Below are positions 52,528 to 61,443 of a DNA stretch of 64,000 nt, in pieces. Source of the stretch: Afipia sp. GAS231 (GTDB lineage Bacteria; Pseudomonadota; Alphaproteobacteria; Rhizobiales; Xanthobacteraceae); assembly GCF_900103365.1 (NCBI RefSeq), contig NZ_LT629703.1:3906001-3970000 (forward strand). Direction: 5' to 3'. Position numbers and translations under genes: made by a program. The stretch's first letter is position 1; each line of letters begins with the position of its first letter. The notes under the pieces were generated by a model. The model was given only the letters and a program-made list of their open reading frames with translations, did not search any database and was not told the origin of the DNA.

Positions 52528-53743
52528 CTGATTTTGATTTCAGCATCGCCGTTGTCAATGGCACAAGCATGATGCCACGGCTATCGAGAGTCTTGATCCA
52601 GGCCGCAATCCGCTCGATCGAGATCGGCAGGGCCGAGGCCACGCCGACCGCCAGTCCGCGTTCCTTGGCCAGCGTCTCGAGCTTGATCAGCGTTCGGTCG
52701 ATTTCGGCCGAGGTCGGCACCGCGTCGATGGCGAAATCGGCCTTGGCGAACGGCATCGCCTGACCTGCCGCCAGCGACGATGCGACGCTGCGCGGCGTCG
52801 AGCCGTCGTCGAGGTAGCCAAGGCCGCGTTTGGCGGCCTCGCGCATGATCGGCTGCATCACGGCGTCGGTCGCCAGGAACCGCGCGCCCATGAAATTGGC
52901 GATCCCGGCATAGCCCTGGAACCGGCTCAGGTGCCAGTACAGGCGGTCGATATTCTGCTCGGGCGGCAAGCTCGTCAGCAGCGTCTGCGGGCCGGGGTCA
53001 TTGTCGGGATAGTCGAACGGCTCCATCGGGATCTGCAGCAGGATCTCGTGGCGCTGGGCGCGGGCCCGCTCGGCGAGCTTGGTGGGGTCGGCGCCGTACG
53101 GCGTGAATGCCAGCGTCACGGCCGGCGGCAGCTTCATGATGGCGTCGACCGTCTTGGCGGCGCCAACGCCAAGGCCGCCGACGACGATGGCGACCACCGG
53201 CATCTTGGCCGCCTTGGCGCGGTCGGCCTCGGCCGCATAGACGGTGAAAGGCTTCAGGCCGTCGGCAACGACCGGGATCATGCCGTAGCGGGTCTTCTCC
53301 AGCAGCCGCGGATCGATGCCGGCCATGACGGAAGCGGGGGCTGCAGCCTCGGTGTCGGTCTTGGAGTCGTTCTTGCCGGCACCGTCACCGCCGATCACGA
53401 CATCCTGACGCTTGCCGCTGGAGCCGTCGATGATCGTGACGGTCTTGTTGTCGCTTGCCGCTGATGGCCTGGATTCGGCCTTCGCCGCCGGTTCGGCCTG
53501 GTGGCTGGAGGCCGCCTGGGCGGGCTTTTCGTCGGTTGCCGGCTTGCGCAGGGCGATTTGGGCGACCGGTTCGCCGCCCAGGGGATTGTCGGTGAAAAGC
53601 GCGATGCTCAGGAAGGCGACCAGCAACAGGCCAAGCAGCACGGCCAGCGCCTGCATCGCCGAGAACGGCAGCCGAAACCGGCGCTTCTGGCGCTCCGTTT
53701 TCTGTCCGAGCGGCGTGCTCAGTTCGTCGGCCGTCTCCGCCAT
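52523..53743 (-). CDS. Divergent polysaccharide deacetylase family protein (YibQ-like)
   Basis: A 406-residue protein with a cytoplasmic N-terminus, a membrane helix (AMQALAVLLGLLLVAFLSIALF, about residues 28-50), a linker of about 80 residues rich in Ala, Lys and Asp, and a C-terminal domain. The domain has VVAIVVGGLGVGAAKTVDAIMKLPPAVTLAF, EILLQIPMEPFDYPDNDPGPQTLL and the ending IMLVPLTTAMLKSKSG. This is the divergent polysaccharide deacetylase (DUF610/YibQ) family, often next to envC and ctpA in proteobacteria. Its enzymatic activity has not been shown. A tandem 21-bp duplication precedes its ATG. Confidence 0.92.
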   Translation of the reverse strand: MAETADELSTPLGQKTERQKRRFRLPFSAMQALAVLLGLLLVAFLSIALFTDNPLGGEPVAQIALRKPATDEKPAQAASSHQAEPAAKAESRPSAASDNKTVTIIDGSSGKRQDVVIGGDGAGKNDSKTDTEAAAPASVMAGIDPRLLEKTRYGMIPVVADGLKPFTVYAAEADRAKAAKMPVVAIVVGGLGVGAAKTVDAIMKLPPAVTLAFTPYGADPTKLAERARAQRHEILLQIPMEPFDYPDNDPGPQTLLTSLPPEQNIDRLYWHLSRFQGYAGIANFMGARFLATDAVMQPIMREAAKRGLGYLDDGSTPRSVASSLAAGQAMPFAKADFAIDAVPTSAEIDRTLIKLETLAKERGLAVGVASALPISIERIAAWIKTLDSRGIMLVPLTTAMLKSKSG

Positions 53744-53785
53744 GAACCTCCCCGAATCAATCCGGAACCTCTCCGAATCAATCCG
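53744..53785 (-). repeat. Tandem 21-bp duplication holding the ribosome binding site of the YibQ-like gene
   Basis: Two copies, GAACCTCCCCGAATCAATCC (53744) and GAACCTCTCCGAATCAATCC (53765), each 21 bases, differ at one base. On the coding strand the copy next to the ATG reads CGGATTGATTCGGGGAGGTT, so the ribosome binding site itself is doubled. The outer copy has GGAGAGG and is not followed by a start codon. Confidence 0.85.
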
Positions 53786-53866
53786 AGCGACGATACCACG
53801 AGGAGCCCGAATCGAGCTCCCGCGCCGCGTGCAAAAGCTGCCGTCAGAAAGCCGGAACCCGCCAAC

Positions 53867-53895
53867 AAAAAGGGCGGCCCGCAGGCCGCCCTTTT
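53867..53895 (-). terminator. Bidirectional terminator after ctpA
   Basis: AAAAAGGGCGGCC (53867-53879) and GGCCGCCCTTTT (53884-53895) form a stem of about 12 base pairs with loop CGCA. T-runs are present on both strands. It lies about 18 bases after the ctpA stop, towards the YibQ-like gene, so ctpA and that gene may have separate transcript ends. Confidence 0.85.
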
Positions 53896-53913
53896 CACGG
53901 ATATCGCGTTTTT

Positions 53914-55290
53914 TTACCGAACCGACGTGGCGGGAGCTGCCGGCTTTTCGGCCGAGGCCTTGTCAGTGGAGGCCGCTGCCGGCGCGGGGGTGGTCGCGGC
54001 GGTGGACTTGATGCCATGCAGCAGGTCGGCGGCGGTCTTCAGCGCCTTGTCGTCCTTGGCGTCCGGCGGCACGTAGGATTGCGAGCCGGTCTTCTCGTCG
54101 CCGTCGTTCTTCAGATGGCCGCGCAGCGAGGCCTCGCCCTTGGTGTCGACGCGCGACTTCAGCTCGTCCGGCACGTCCTGCAGCACCTCGATGTCGGGCA
54201 CGATGCCCTTGGCCTGGATCGACTTGCCGGATGGCGTGTAGTAGCGCGCAGTGGTCAGGCGCAGCGCGCCGTTGCCGCTGCCGAGCGGGATGATGGTCTG
54301 CACCGAACCCTTGCCGAACGAGCGGGTGCCGACCAGGGTCGCGCGCTTGTGGTCCTGCAGCGCGCCGGCGACGATTTCGGAGGCGGAAGCCGAGCCGCCG
54401 TTGATCAGCACGATCACCGGTTTGCCCTTGGTCAGGTCGCCCGGATGGGCGGCGCGGCGCTGGGTTTCCTCGGCGTTGCGGCCGCGGGTCGAAACGATCT
54501 CGCCGCGATCCAGGAAGGTGTCGGAAACGGTGACCGCTTCCTCGAGCAGGCCGCCCGGGTTGTTGCGCAGATCGATGATGTAGCCCTTGAGCTTGTCGCC
54601 GATCTGGTTCGACAGATTGCCGATCTCGCGCTTCAGGCCTTCGGTGGTCTGCTCGTTGAAGGTGGTGACGCGGATATAGGCGATGTCGTCGCTCTCGACG
54701 CGGGCGCGGACCGAGCGGACGCGGATATTGTCGCGCACCAGCGTGACGTCGATCGGATTGTCCTGGCCCTTGCGAATGATCTTGAGGCGGATCTTGGTGT
54801 TGACCGGTCCGCGCATCTTCTCGACCGCCTGGTTCAGGGTGAGACCCTGCACCGCTTCGTCGTCGAGATTGGTGATGATGTCGTTGGCCATGATGCCGGC
54901 CTTGGAGGCGGGCGTGTCGTCGATCGGCGAGACCACCTTGATCAGGCCGTCTTCCATCGTGACCTCGATGCCGAGCCCGCCGAACTCACCGCGGGTCTGC
55001 ACCTGCATGTCGCGGAAGCTCTTGGCGTCCATGTAGCTGGAATGCGGGTCGAGGCCGGACAGCATGCCTGAGATCGCGGACTCCACCAGCTTCGAGTCGT
55101 CCGGCTTCTCGACATAGTCGCTGCGCACGCGCTCGAAGACGTCGCCGAACAGGTTGAGCTGGCGATAGGTGTCCGAGGTGGCGGCACGCGCGCTCGATCC
55201 CATCAGCACAGCGCGGGGCTGCGTGATCGCGAGCGTCAAAGCCGCACCGGCGGCGGCGCTGAGGAGAATTACAGAAGTCTTGCGCATCAT
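53914..55290 (-). CDS. ctpA: C-terminal processing peptidase (S41 family)
   Basis: Periplasmic serine protease with PDZ domain, cutting proteins at their C-terminus. The 458-residue protein has a signal-like N-terminus (VILLSAAAGAALTLAITQPRA) and DPHSSYMD. A PDZ domain follows around residues 90-170 (GGLGIEVTMEDGLIKVVSPI...), then the catalytic region with Ser in NGGSASASEIVAGALQD and Lys in GTRSFGKGSVQT. The C-terminal 70 residues are Ala/Lys-rich. The start at 55290 overlaps the stop of the EnvC-like gene by four bases (ATGA). Confidence 0.96.
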   Translation of the reverse strand: MMRKTSVILLSAAAGAALTLAITQPRAVLMGSSARAATSDTYRQLNLFGDVFERVRSDYVEKPDDSKLVESAISGMLSGLDPHSSYMDAKSFRDMQVQTRGEFGGLGIEVTMEDGLIKVVSPIDDTPASKAGIMANDIITNLDDEAVQGLTLNQAVEKMRGPVNTKIRLKIIRKGQDNPIDVTLVRDNIRVRSVRARVESDDIAYIRVTTFNEQTTEGLKREIGNLSNQIGDKLKGYIIDLRNNPGGLLEEAVTVSDTFLDRGEIVSTRGRNAEETQRRAAHPGDLTKGKPVIVLINGGSASASEIVAGALQDHKRATLVGTRSFGKGSVQTIIPLGSGNGALRLTTARYYTPSGKSIQAKGIVPDIEVLQDVPDELKSRVDTKGEASLRGHLKNDGDEKTGSQSYVPPDAKDDKALKTAADLLHGIKSTAATTPAPAAASTDKASAEKPAAPATSVR

Positions 55291-56654
55291 CCGCGAACCT
55301 TTTCGCCTTCATTTGCGGCCCACCATGGACCTGGATCGATTGGAGTGCCGTCCTTACGGAACTCGACATAGAGCACGGGCTGACTCGCCGTCGTTGCGAG
55401 AATGGATGCAACCTGGGATGTCGACCCCATGGTCGCGACCGGCTCCCCCGTAAGTACAAACTGGCCGATGTTTACCGAAATGCGCTCCATCCCGGCGATC
55501 AGGACATGATACCCGCCCCCGGCATTCAGGATCAAGAGTTGTCCGTAGCTGCGGAAGGGTCCGGCGTAAACAACCCAACCGTCACACGGGGTTGTGACCT
55601 GTGCGCCGGCCCGGGTTGCCAAAGAAATGCCTTTTTCGACGCCACCCGCACCGTCGGAACCGCCAAAATCGCGAATCTTGGACCCGTTCACCGGAAATGC
55701 GAGCAATCCCCTGGCAGAGGCAAAGGCGATCGCCGGACTGAGTCGCGCGGGGTCCTTCAGTCCGCCCACATTAGGCTTGCCGTTCGGGGCCGCGGGCGTC
55801 CCCTGCATGCTGGCGGTAGCGGCCGCCTTGGCGGCGCTCTTGACGTCCTGCTCCATCTTGGCGATCAGGCCCTGCAGACTGTCGACTTGTTTGGAGAGCG
55901 TGATGGCGCGCGCGCCTTCCGCCTCCATGTCCTTTTCGATCGCGCTCTGCTTGCGCTGACGCTCGTCGACCAATGCCGCCAGCCGGACCTGATCGTCCTG
56001 TGATTTGTCGCGGTCGCGCGCCAGCGCGTCGCGCTCGGTGGCGATGGTCTTGCGCAGCGCCACCAGTTCGCCGAGATCGCTGGAGAGCTTTTCCGCGCGT
56101 CCGCGCAGCTCGGGCACCACCGCGCCGAGCAGCATCGCGGTGCGCAGCGATTGCAGCGCATCCTCGGGCCGGACCAGCAAGGCCGGCGGCGTGCGTCGGC
56201 CGGCGCGTTGCAACGCCGCCAGCACTTCGACGATTTCGGAGCGGCGTGAATCGAGCGAGGCCCGGATCTGCTGCTCGCGGGCATCGAGCGGACGCAGCCG
56301 CGCCTCGGCGTCGGCGATGCGGGTCTCGACGGTGCGCACCTGGGCGGCGCCGTCGATCAGTTGCTGGTTGAGCTTGGAGCGGTCCTGTCCGATCGCCGCG
56401 ATATCGGCTTTTAATTTCTGTTGCAGCTCGGCGGCTTTGCGCTGCTGCTCGCGGGCGGCTTCCAGTTCTTGCTCGCGCTGCCGGATGATGTCGGGCGAGG
56501 CGGCGGTCGCCTGCGGCGCGGGCACCACCACTTGCGCCGCGGCCGGCGCGAGGACGAGGCTTGCCAGGCTCAAGAAGCCTGCGGACAACAGCACCAACGG
56601 CCGCCAGCGGTTGGCGGCATCAAGGCGCGGGTAAATGTCCGGCGAAGAGTGCAT
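55287..56654 (-). CDS. EnvC-like murein hydrolase activator (M23/LytM domain)
   Basis: A 455-residue protein. A signal-like segment (PLVLLSAGFLSLASLVLAPAAAQ) is followed by a long coiled-coil region (residues 60-290) and a C-terminal LytM domain. The LytM domain keeps the fold (GAQVTTPCDGWVVYAGPFRSYGQLLILNAGGGYHVLIAG split in parts), but the expected H-x(3)-D zinc pair near its start reads VEKGISLATRAG, without His and with Ser for Asp. The coiled coil plus degenerate LytM matches EnvC, an activator of amidases rather than an enzyme. Its stop overlaps ctpA. Confidence 0.93.
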   Translation of the reverse strand: MHSSPDIYPRLDAANRWRPLVLLSAGFLSLASLVLAPAAAQVVVPAPQATAASPDIIRQREQELEAAREQQRKAAELQQKLKADIAAIGQDRSKLNQQLIDGAAQVRTVETRIADAEARLRPLDAREQQIRASLDSRRSEIVEVLAALQRAGRRTPPALLVRPEDALQSLRTAMLLGAVVPELRGRAEKLSSDLGELVALRKTIATERDALARDRDKSQDDQVRLAALVDERQRKQSAIEKDMEAEGARAITLSKQVDSLQGLIAKMEQDVKSAAKAAATASMQGTPAAPNGKPNVGGLKDPARLSPAIAFASARGLLAFPVNGSKIRDFGGSDGAGGVEKGISLATRAGAQVTTPCDGWVVYAGPFRSYGQLLILNAGGGYHVLIAGMERISVNIGQFVLTGEPVATMGSTSQVASILATTASQPVLYVEFRKDGTPIDPGPWWAANEGEKVRG

Positions 56655-56693
56655 TCGGCCTAATCAGCGCTTTCTGTATTCACGCCACCGTGC

Positions 56694-57176
56694 CTAGACA
56701 CGGTGATAGGGATGGCCGGCCAAAATGGTCGCGGCGCGGTAAATCTGTTCCAGGAGCATGACGCGAACCATTTGATGCGGCCAGGTCGCCGAGCCGAACG
56801 CAATGCGTAGCTTAGCCCTGCGCTGCAAATCGGGCGAAAGTCCGTCCGCGCCCCCGATTGTGAAAATTGTGTTGGCGACCCCTTCGTCGCGCCAGCGGCC
56901 GAGCTCGCGGGCAAAGCTTGCGCTATCGACGCTCTTGCCGCGCTCGTCCAGCGCCACCAGCATCGACTTTTCGGGGATCGCGGCCGAAATCGCCGCCGCT
57001 TCCTCGGCGATCCGGGTTGCGGCATCGCGGGCGCGGCTTTCCGGGATCTCGTGAATCTCGAGGCCGCGAAAGCCGAGCTTGCGGCCGATATCGTCAAAAC
57101 GCTCGCGATAGCGCTCGGCCAGTTCCCGCTCCGGGCCCTGTTTCAGCCGGCCGATCGAAACCACGACAAGGCGCAT
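56694..57176 (-). CDS. rlmH: 23S rRNA pseudouridine(1915)-N3-methyltransferase
   Basis: SPOUT methyltransferase modifying pseudouridine 1915 of helix 69. The 160-residue protein starts MRLVVVSIGRLKQGPERELAERY. It has the knot-type C-terminal region FTIGGADGLSPDLQRRAKLRIAFGSATWPHQMVRVMLLEQIYRA (shown here in parts) ending GHPYHRV, the RlmH signature. The length matches the family. It lies about 100 bases after rsfS in transcription order. Confidence 0.96.
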   Translation of the reverse strand: MRLVVVSIGRLKQGPERELAERYRERFDDIGRKLGFRGLEIHEIPESRARDAATRIAEEAAAISAAIPEKSMLVALDERGKSVDSASFARELGRWRDEGVANTIFTIGGADGLSPDLQRRAKLRIAFGSATWPHQMVRVMLLEQIYRAATILAGHPYHRV

Positions 57177-57277
57177 CAGAGGGGCTTACGCATCAGATCA
57201 GCTTCCAGCATGCGCGCGTTACACCGCGCGCACGCAAACTACATGCGCCCCCGCCGATTCGCATCGGCGCCGGAACC

Positions 57278-57718
57278 TTAGATCGCCTTCGCCGCCGCCG
57301 GGTTTTGCGTCCACAATCTTTCCAGATTGTAGAATTCGCGGACCTCGGGTCTGAACACGTGCACGACCACATCGCCGGAATCGATCAGCACCCAGTCGCA
57401 GTTGGGCATGCCCTCGACATGGATGCTCTTGATGCCGGTTTCCTTCAGCGCCTTGGTGACATTTTCCGCGATCGCGCCGACGTGGCGGTTGACCCGTCCC
57501 GTGGTGACGATCATGTAGTCGGAAAATGCAGATTTGCCGCGAAGGTCGATGGTGACCGTTTCTTCCGCCTTCATATCGTCGAGGCGGGAGAGGATCATAT
57601 TCAGCGTCTTGTCGGCGTCGGGTTGCGCCTTCAAGGCTGCAGCTTTGGTCGATGTTTTACGCGTGGTTTTTGGAGCAGTTTTGGCTTTGGAAACCTTGGG
57701 TAAAACAGACTTTGACAA
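57278..57718 (-). CDS. rsfS: Ribosomal silencing factor RsfS
   Basis: Binds L14 of the large subunit and blocks subunit joining in starvation. The conserved part begins around TLNMILSRLDDMKAEETVTIDLRG. It includes SDYMIVTTGRVNRHVGAIAENV and ends with the IDSGDVVVHVFRPEVREFYNLERLW motif. The N-terminal 35 residues are basic. No ATG is available in frame after the upstream stop: candidates are TTG 57718 (given here) or CTG 57733, which would read MATSVLSKS and has AAAGGA at good distance. In either case the start is non-ATG. Confidence 0.93.
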   Translation of the reverse strand: MSKSVLPKVSKAKTAPKTTRKTSTKAAALKAQPDADKTLNMILSRLDDMKAEETVTIDLRGKSAFSDYMIVTTGRVNRHVGAIAENVTKALKETGIKSIHVEGMPNCDWVLIDSGDVVVHVFRPEVREFYNLERLWTQNPAAAKAI

Positions 57719-57854
57719 TACAGATGTGGCCAGGGACCATTCCTTTCACTGTATCGCGAACGCCGAATCCTGACGTCCACGGGCTATATTAGGCATGTGG
57801 GGTTAACGGTTTCAATATTCCAGTAATCTCCGCCTGTCGGTTGAGACCCAACTG

Positions 57855-58508
57855 TCACTTCTTTGCCTTCCAGCTGCCGTCCGGGTTCCGCAGGCCCGTC
57901 GACGACAGGTTCGATTTCAAGCCGGTGAGGAAAACCCAGGCGGGGGCATGCTGATCCGGCAGCCGGGCCGCCTGATTCTCAGGCAGCCGATAGCGCGCCA
58001 GCGCCTGTGCGGCGGGGGCGGCGAGTGCCCGGAAACTCTGCGGCGGACGGTCGATCACAGCGATCGGCACCTCGGAAGCGATGCGCCGCCAGTTCTGCCA
58101 GCGATGAAACTGCGCAAGGTTGTCAGCGCCCATGATCCAGACGAAGCGCAGGCCGGAAGCGCGGCGGCGCAGGTAAGAGATGGTGTCGACAGTGTAGCGG
58201 ATACCGATGACAGCTTCGAGACAACTGATGTCGATGCGCGGATCGTCGGCCATCTTGCGCGCGGCATCCATCCGGGTGTCGAGGTCGTTCAGGGCGCCCT
58301 GTGACTTGAGCGGATTGCCGGGAGTCACCAGCCACCACACCCGATCCAGTTTCAGCCGCTTGATCGCGAACAGGCTGATGGCACGGTGCGCCTCGTGCGG
58401 CGGATTGAAGGAACCGCCGAGCAGCCCGATCCGCATGCCGTTGCTGTAGAGCGGGATGGCCTGCGAGACCGATTGCGACGCGACTGAAGGTGGCTTCAAC
58501 GCGGCCAC
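57855..58508 (-). CDS. nadD: Nicotinate-nucleotide adenylyltransferase
   Basis: Makes nicotinate adenine dinucleotide in NAD synthesis. The 217-residue product has the nucleotidyltransferase signature [11 protein letters not shown] and the C-terminal ISSTxxR motif in the form LSSTGLRN. The GTG at 58508 gives 24 residues before MRIGLLGG; an ATG at 58436 there would give a shorter protein closer to many homologues. It lies between proA and rsfS in the usual order for alphaproteobacteria. Confidence 0.95.
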   Translation of the reverse strand: MAALKPPSVASQSVSQAIPLYSNGMRIGLLGGSFNPPHEAHRAISLFAIKRLKLDRVWWLVTPGNPLKSQGALNDLDTRMDAARKMADDPRIDISCLEAVIGIRYTVDTISYLRRRASGLRFVWIMGADNLAQFHRWQNWRRIASEVPIAVIDRPPQSFRALAAPAAQALARYRLPENQAARLPDQHAPAWVFLTGLKSNLSSTGLRNPDGSWKAKK

Positions 58509-58539
58509 CGCGTGCGTTCGTCCGACAACGCAGGTGCGA

Positions 58540-59832
58540 TCACGGCCGCGTCTGCCCGGTGCCGTGAACGCGATACTTGAAGCTGGTCAGTTGCTCGGCG
58601 CCAACCGGGCCGCGAGCGTGGAATTTGCCGGTGGCAATGCCGATCTCGGCGCCGAAGCCGAACTCGCCGCCATCGGCGAACTGCGTCGAGGCGTTGTGCA
58701 GCACGATCGCGGAATCGACCTCGTTGAGGAATTTCTGCGCCGCCTGCGCGTCTTCGGTCACGATCGCATCGGTATGGTGCGAGCCGTGATTGGCAATATG
58801 CGCGAGCGCGTCATCGAGCCCGTCGACCACGCGTGCCGCGATGATCGCGTCCTCATATTCGGTGTCCCAGTCCTCGTCGGAAGCGGGTTTCACGCGGGCG
58901 TCGACGCGCTGCACGGCATCGTCGCCGCGGACTTCGCAGCCGGCATCGATCAGCATCGCGACCAGCGGTTTCAGCGTTGTCGCAGCGGCCGCGCGCTCGA
59001 CCAGCAAGGTCTCGGCGGCGCCGCAGACGCCGGGGCGGCGCATCTTGGCGTTCAGGACGATCTTCTTGGCCATGTCGAGATTGGCGGAGTGATCGACATA
59101 GACGTGGTTGACGCCTTCGAGATGCGCGAACACCGGCACGCGCGCCTCGGCCTCGACGCGCGCGACCAGGCTCTTGCCGCCGCGCGGCACGATCACGTCG
59201 ACGCCGCCGTTCAGTCCAGTCAGCAGCAGGCCGACGGCGGCGCGATCGCGCGTCGGCACCAGCGTGATCGCGGCTTCGGGCAGGCCGGCTTCGCGCAGGC
59301 CCTGCACCAGGCAATCATGGATGGCGCGGCAGGAACGGAAACTGTCGGAGCCGCCGCGCAGGATCACGGCGTTGCCGGATTTCAAACACAGCACGCCGGC
59401 GTCGGCGGCGACGTTGGGACGGCTTTCGAAAATCACGGCAATGACGCCGAGCGGCACCCGCACGCGTTCGATGGTCATGCCGTTCGGGCGCTGCCAGCTC
59501 TCGGTGACGGTGCCGATCGGATCGGCAATGCCGCGCACGGTGACGACACCATCGGCCATCGCCTCGATGCGCGCTGGTGTCAGCGTCAGGCGGTCGATGA
59601 AGGCCGACGTCGCGCCGCCGGCGCGAACTTCAGCCACGTCCTCGGCATTGGCGGCGAGGATCGCCGGCGCGTTGCTGCGGATGGCGCGCTCCATCGCCTC
59701 AAGCGCCTTGTTCTTCTGCTCGGGCGAGGCAAGCGCCAGCACCCGCGCGGCAGCTCGGGCGCGGCCGGCGAGTTCGGTCATCAAAGCGGGCAGATCGGCG
59801 TTGCCGTCGATCGCCTTCAGCGGCGCGGTCAT
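58540..59832 (-). CDS. proA: Gamma-glutamyl phosphate reductase
   Basis: Second step of proline synthesis from glutamate: NADPH-dependent reduction of glutamyl-5-phosphate. The 430-residue protein has the aldehyde-dehydrogenase fold, the catalytic Cys in [15 protein letters not shown], and the segments [18 protein letters not shown] and [12 protein letters not shown]. The start at 59832 gives [18 protein letters not shown]. It begins the leftward cluster proA-nadD-rsfS-rlmH. Its usual partner proB is 3.5 kb away. Confidence 0.98.
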   Translation of the reverse strand: MTAPLKAIDGNADLPALMTELAGRARAAARVLALASPEQKNKALEAMERAIRSNAPAILAANAEDVAEVRAGGATSAFIDRLTLTPARIEAMADGVVTVRGIADPIGTVTESWQRPNGMTIERVRVPLGVIAVIFESRPNVAADAGVLCLKSGNAVILRGGSDSFRSCRAIHDCLVQGLREAGLPEAAITLVPTRDRAAVGLLLTGLNGGVDVIVPRGGKSLVARVEAEARVPVFAHLEGVNHVYVDHSANLDMAKKIVLNAKMRRPGVCGAAETLLVERAAAATTLKPLVAMLIDAGCEVRGDDAVQRVDARVKPASDEDWDTEYEDAIIAARVVDGLDDALAHIANHGSHHTDAIVTEDAQAAQKFLNEVDSAIVLHNASTQFADGGEFGFGAEIGIATGKFHARGPVGAEQLTSFKYRVHGTGQTRP

Positions 59833-60134
59833 CCAGGGGGTCTCGGGCTTTCGTTAAGGCCATGTTCTAGCATGGAAATTGAGACCTTGGCGAGGTCCGG
59901 AACCGGCATGGCAGCCGGGCCGCCCGGGGTGACGGCGGCAGCCAGGCTCGGACGGCACCGAGGTCCGCTGTCTCTGGAAACCGATCATTAACCATACGAG
60001 CCCATGATTTGAGCGGAATTCGGGTGGGCAAGCGCGCGGGAGCCATTGCTGGTTTGTCACCGCGATGGCTCTTTTGTCTTGCTGACCGGCGATGGGACGA
60101 ATCTCGCGACTGGGCTGAGATGTAGGGAACTCAG
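59833..60134. other. Intergenic region upstream of proA and the hypothetical gene at 60135
   Basis: About 300 bases between divergent genes. It should hold promoters for both. No clear repeat, terminator or gene is visible. Weak candidate sequence: CGTTAAGGCCATG close to the proA start and CGATCATTAACCATACGAGC near 59985. Confidence 0.5.
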
Positions 60135-60830
60135 GTGACCGAAGCATCGGACAAGGAAACGCAAGCGGACACGCAGCCCGAGGCGGCACCGCAGGTGGCC
60201 TCAAGCCGGGTACCGGTGATCGCGGTGTCCCTGGTCGCCCTGGCCGTCCTCATCGGTGCCGCCACCGCCAATTTCTTGCCGGGTTTCAATCGGTCAGTCT
60301 TGCCGGACTTCAGCCGCTTCGCCCCACCGAGGGCCAATCGCGTCGCTGCACTTCCGCCGCCTAGCCCGGCTCCGGTCCTCGTACCGGATCCCGTTGTCAG
60401 GGCGGGACTGAGGGACATTCAGTCGTCGGAGCAGCAAAACGCCGATGCGTTGCAGCGAAACGCCGATGCGTTGGCGTCGCTCACGCAGAGCGCCGCAACC
60501 CAACAGGCGGATTTGAAAAGAATAACCCGTCAACTCGCCGTGCTGACGGCGCAGGTGAACTCTTTGCAGAATCCGATGACGCCGCCGCTGACAACTTCCA
60601 GCATCGGCGGCCCGTTGACGACATCCAGCATCCCGCGTCCAAATCCTCGCACGCGGGTCGTCCACGCGTCGCGCAAAGTACCCCCTCCGGTTCTTGCTAC
60701 AGCTCCTCCTGCAACTCTTCCTGCAACTCTTCCTGCAAGTCTTCCTGCACTTCCCAAGCCAGCCGGCCCTGTTTCGGTAGGGGGCGCTCCGCTGAGTCCT
60801 GCGCCGCCGCCTGGCTCGGGCGCAGGCTAG
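60135..60830 (+). CDS. Hypothetical single-pass membrane protein with Pro-rich repeats
   Basis: A 231-residue protein starting with GTG. Residues 1-24 are acidic and polar, followed by one membrane helix (VPVIAVSLVALAVLIGAATA). The remainder is probably periplasmic: a coiled-coil-like segment with QQNADALQRNADALASL, then low-complexity parts (TTSSIGGPLTTSSI, APPATLPATLPASLPALP). The last is encoded by 12-base tandem repeats (60709-60750). I do not recognise a family. The start codon GTG at 60135 follows GAACTCAG. Confidence 0.7.
   Translation: MTEASDKETQADTQPEAAPQVASSRVPVIAVSLVALAVLIGAATANFLPGFNRSVLPDFSRFAPPRANRVAALPPPSPAPVLVPDPVVRAGLRDIQSSEQQNADALQRNADALASLTQSAATQQADLKRITRQLAVLTAQVNSLQNPMTPPLTTSSIGGPLTTSSIPRPNPRTRVVHASRKVPPPVLATAPPATLPATLPASLPALPKPAGPVSVGGAPLSPAPPPGSGAG
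60709..60750 (+). repeat. 12-base tandem repeats in the hypothetical gene
   Basis: About 3.5 copies of CTGCAACTCTTC (60709, 60721, 60733 with one change, then partial) encode the PATLPATLPASLPAL part. In-frame 12-mers can vary in number without breaking the gene. Confidence 0.8.
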
Positions 60831-61017
60831 CTCTTCCTGGCACCAACCGGACCTCCAGCGATGTCCGCTATCCCGTCGCTAACGTGGGCAGACCGGACAT
60901 GGCGCAGAGCGCCGGTTTCAGTTGAGAATGACCCGATTCGGAAGTCGCACTGTAGCAGGTTTGCAGTTCATGTGGCTCTGACTAGTCTTTCGGGAAGAGC
61001 TGTCCGGGAGAGCCTGA

Positions 61018-61314
61018 GTGGTAAGTAATATCAGCCCGCGTCTCGAAGCGCGCGTTCGCCGCGACTACCCACCTCAAGCTACAGAGGAAATAATTGCCTT
61101 TCTGCGCACCGTATCAGACGATCACGCCACTTCACGCCAAGACCCAGAGCGACTGCAAGCGGCCGCATTCATTCTACTTGAGGGAGACGTGAGCCGTATT
61201 CCGCGTGTTAAGACGATCCTCGTGCGGGACTGGCGGGATAGTCTCGTGTGGGCGGGGTTAGGTCAGCCGGATTGGCCTGATCGTTTGAACGAGATGCTAG
61301 GCACTCTTCGCTAA
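61018..61314 (+). CDS. Conserved hypothetical protein, 98 residues
   Basis: A GTG-started 98-residue soluble protein (MVSNISPRLEARVRRDYPPQ). The layout shows an N-terminal basic helix, then ERLQAAAFILLEGDVSRIPRVKTILVRDWRDSLVWAGLG in the middle (given here in parts), and a final DWPDRLNEML helix. The pattern DWRDxLVxAGLGxxDWP looks conserved rather than random. No domain name is known to me. It lies within the stretch that separates proB from proA; base composition is lower in GC than in the surrounding genes. Confidence 0.65.
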   Translation: MVSNISPRLEARVRRDYPPQATEEIIAFLRTVSDDHATSRQDPERLQAAAFILLEGDVSRIPRVKTILVRDWRDSLVWAGLGQPDWPDRLNEMLGTLR

Positions 61315-61443
61315 ACCCGCGGCCTCAATCGCGGCATCTTTTCGCGTGGCACCTTTCGGACCCGTGGCCGACGGTCCGGCATGTCCGCCGCCTCTGGCAA
61401 AAGCGGAGCGGCGCCAAGAATTTTAACGGCCGTAGTGAACAAT

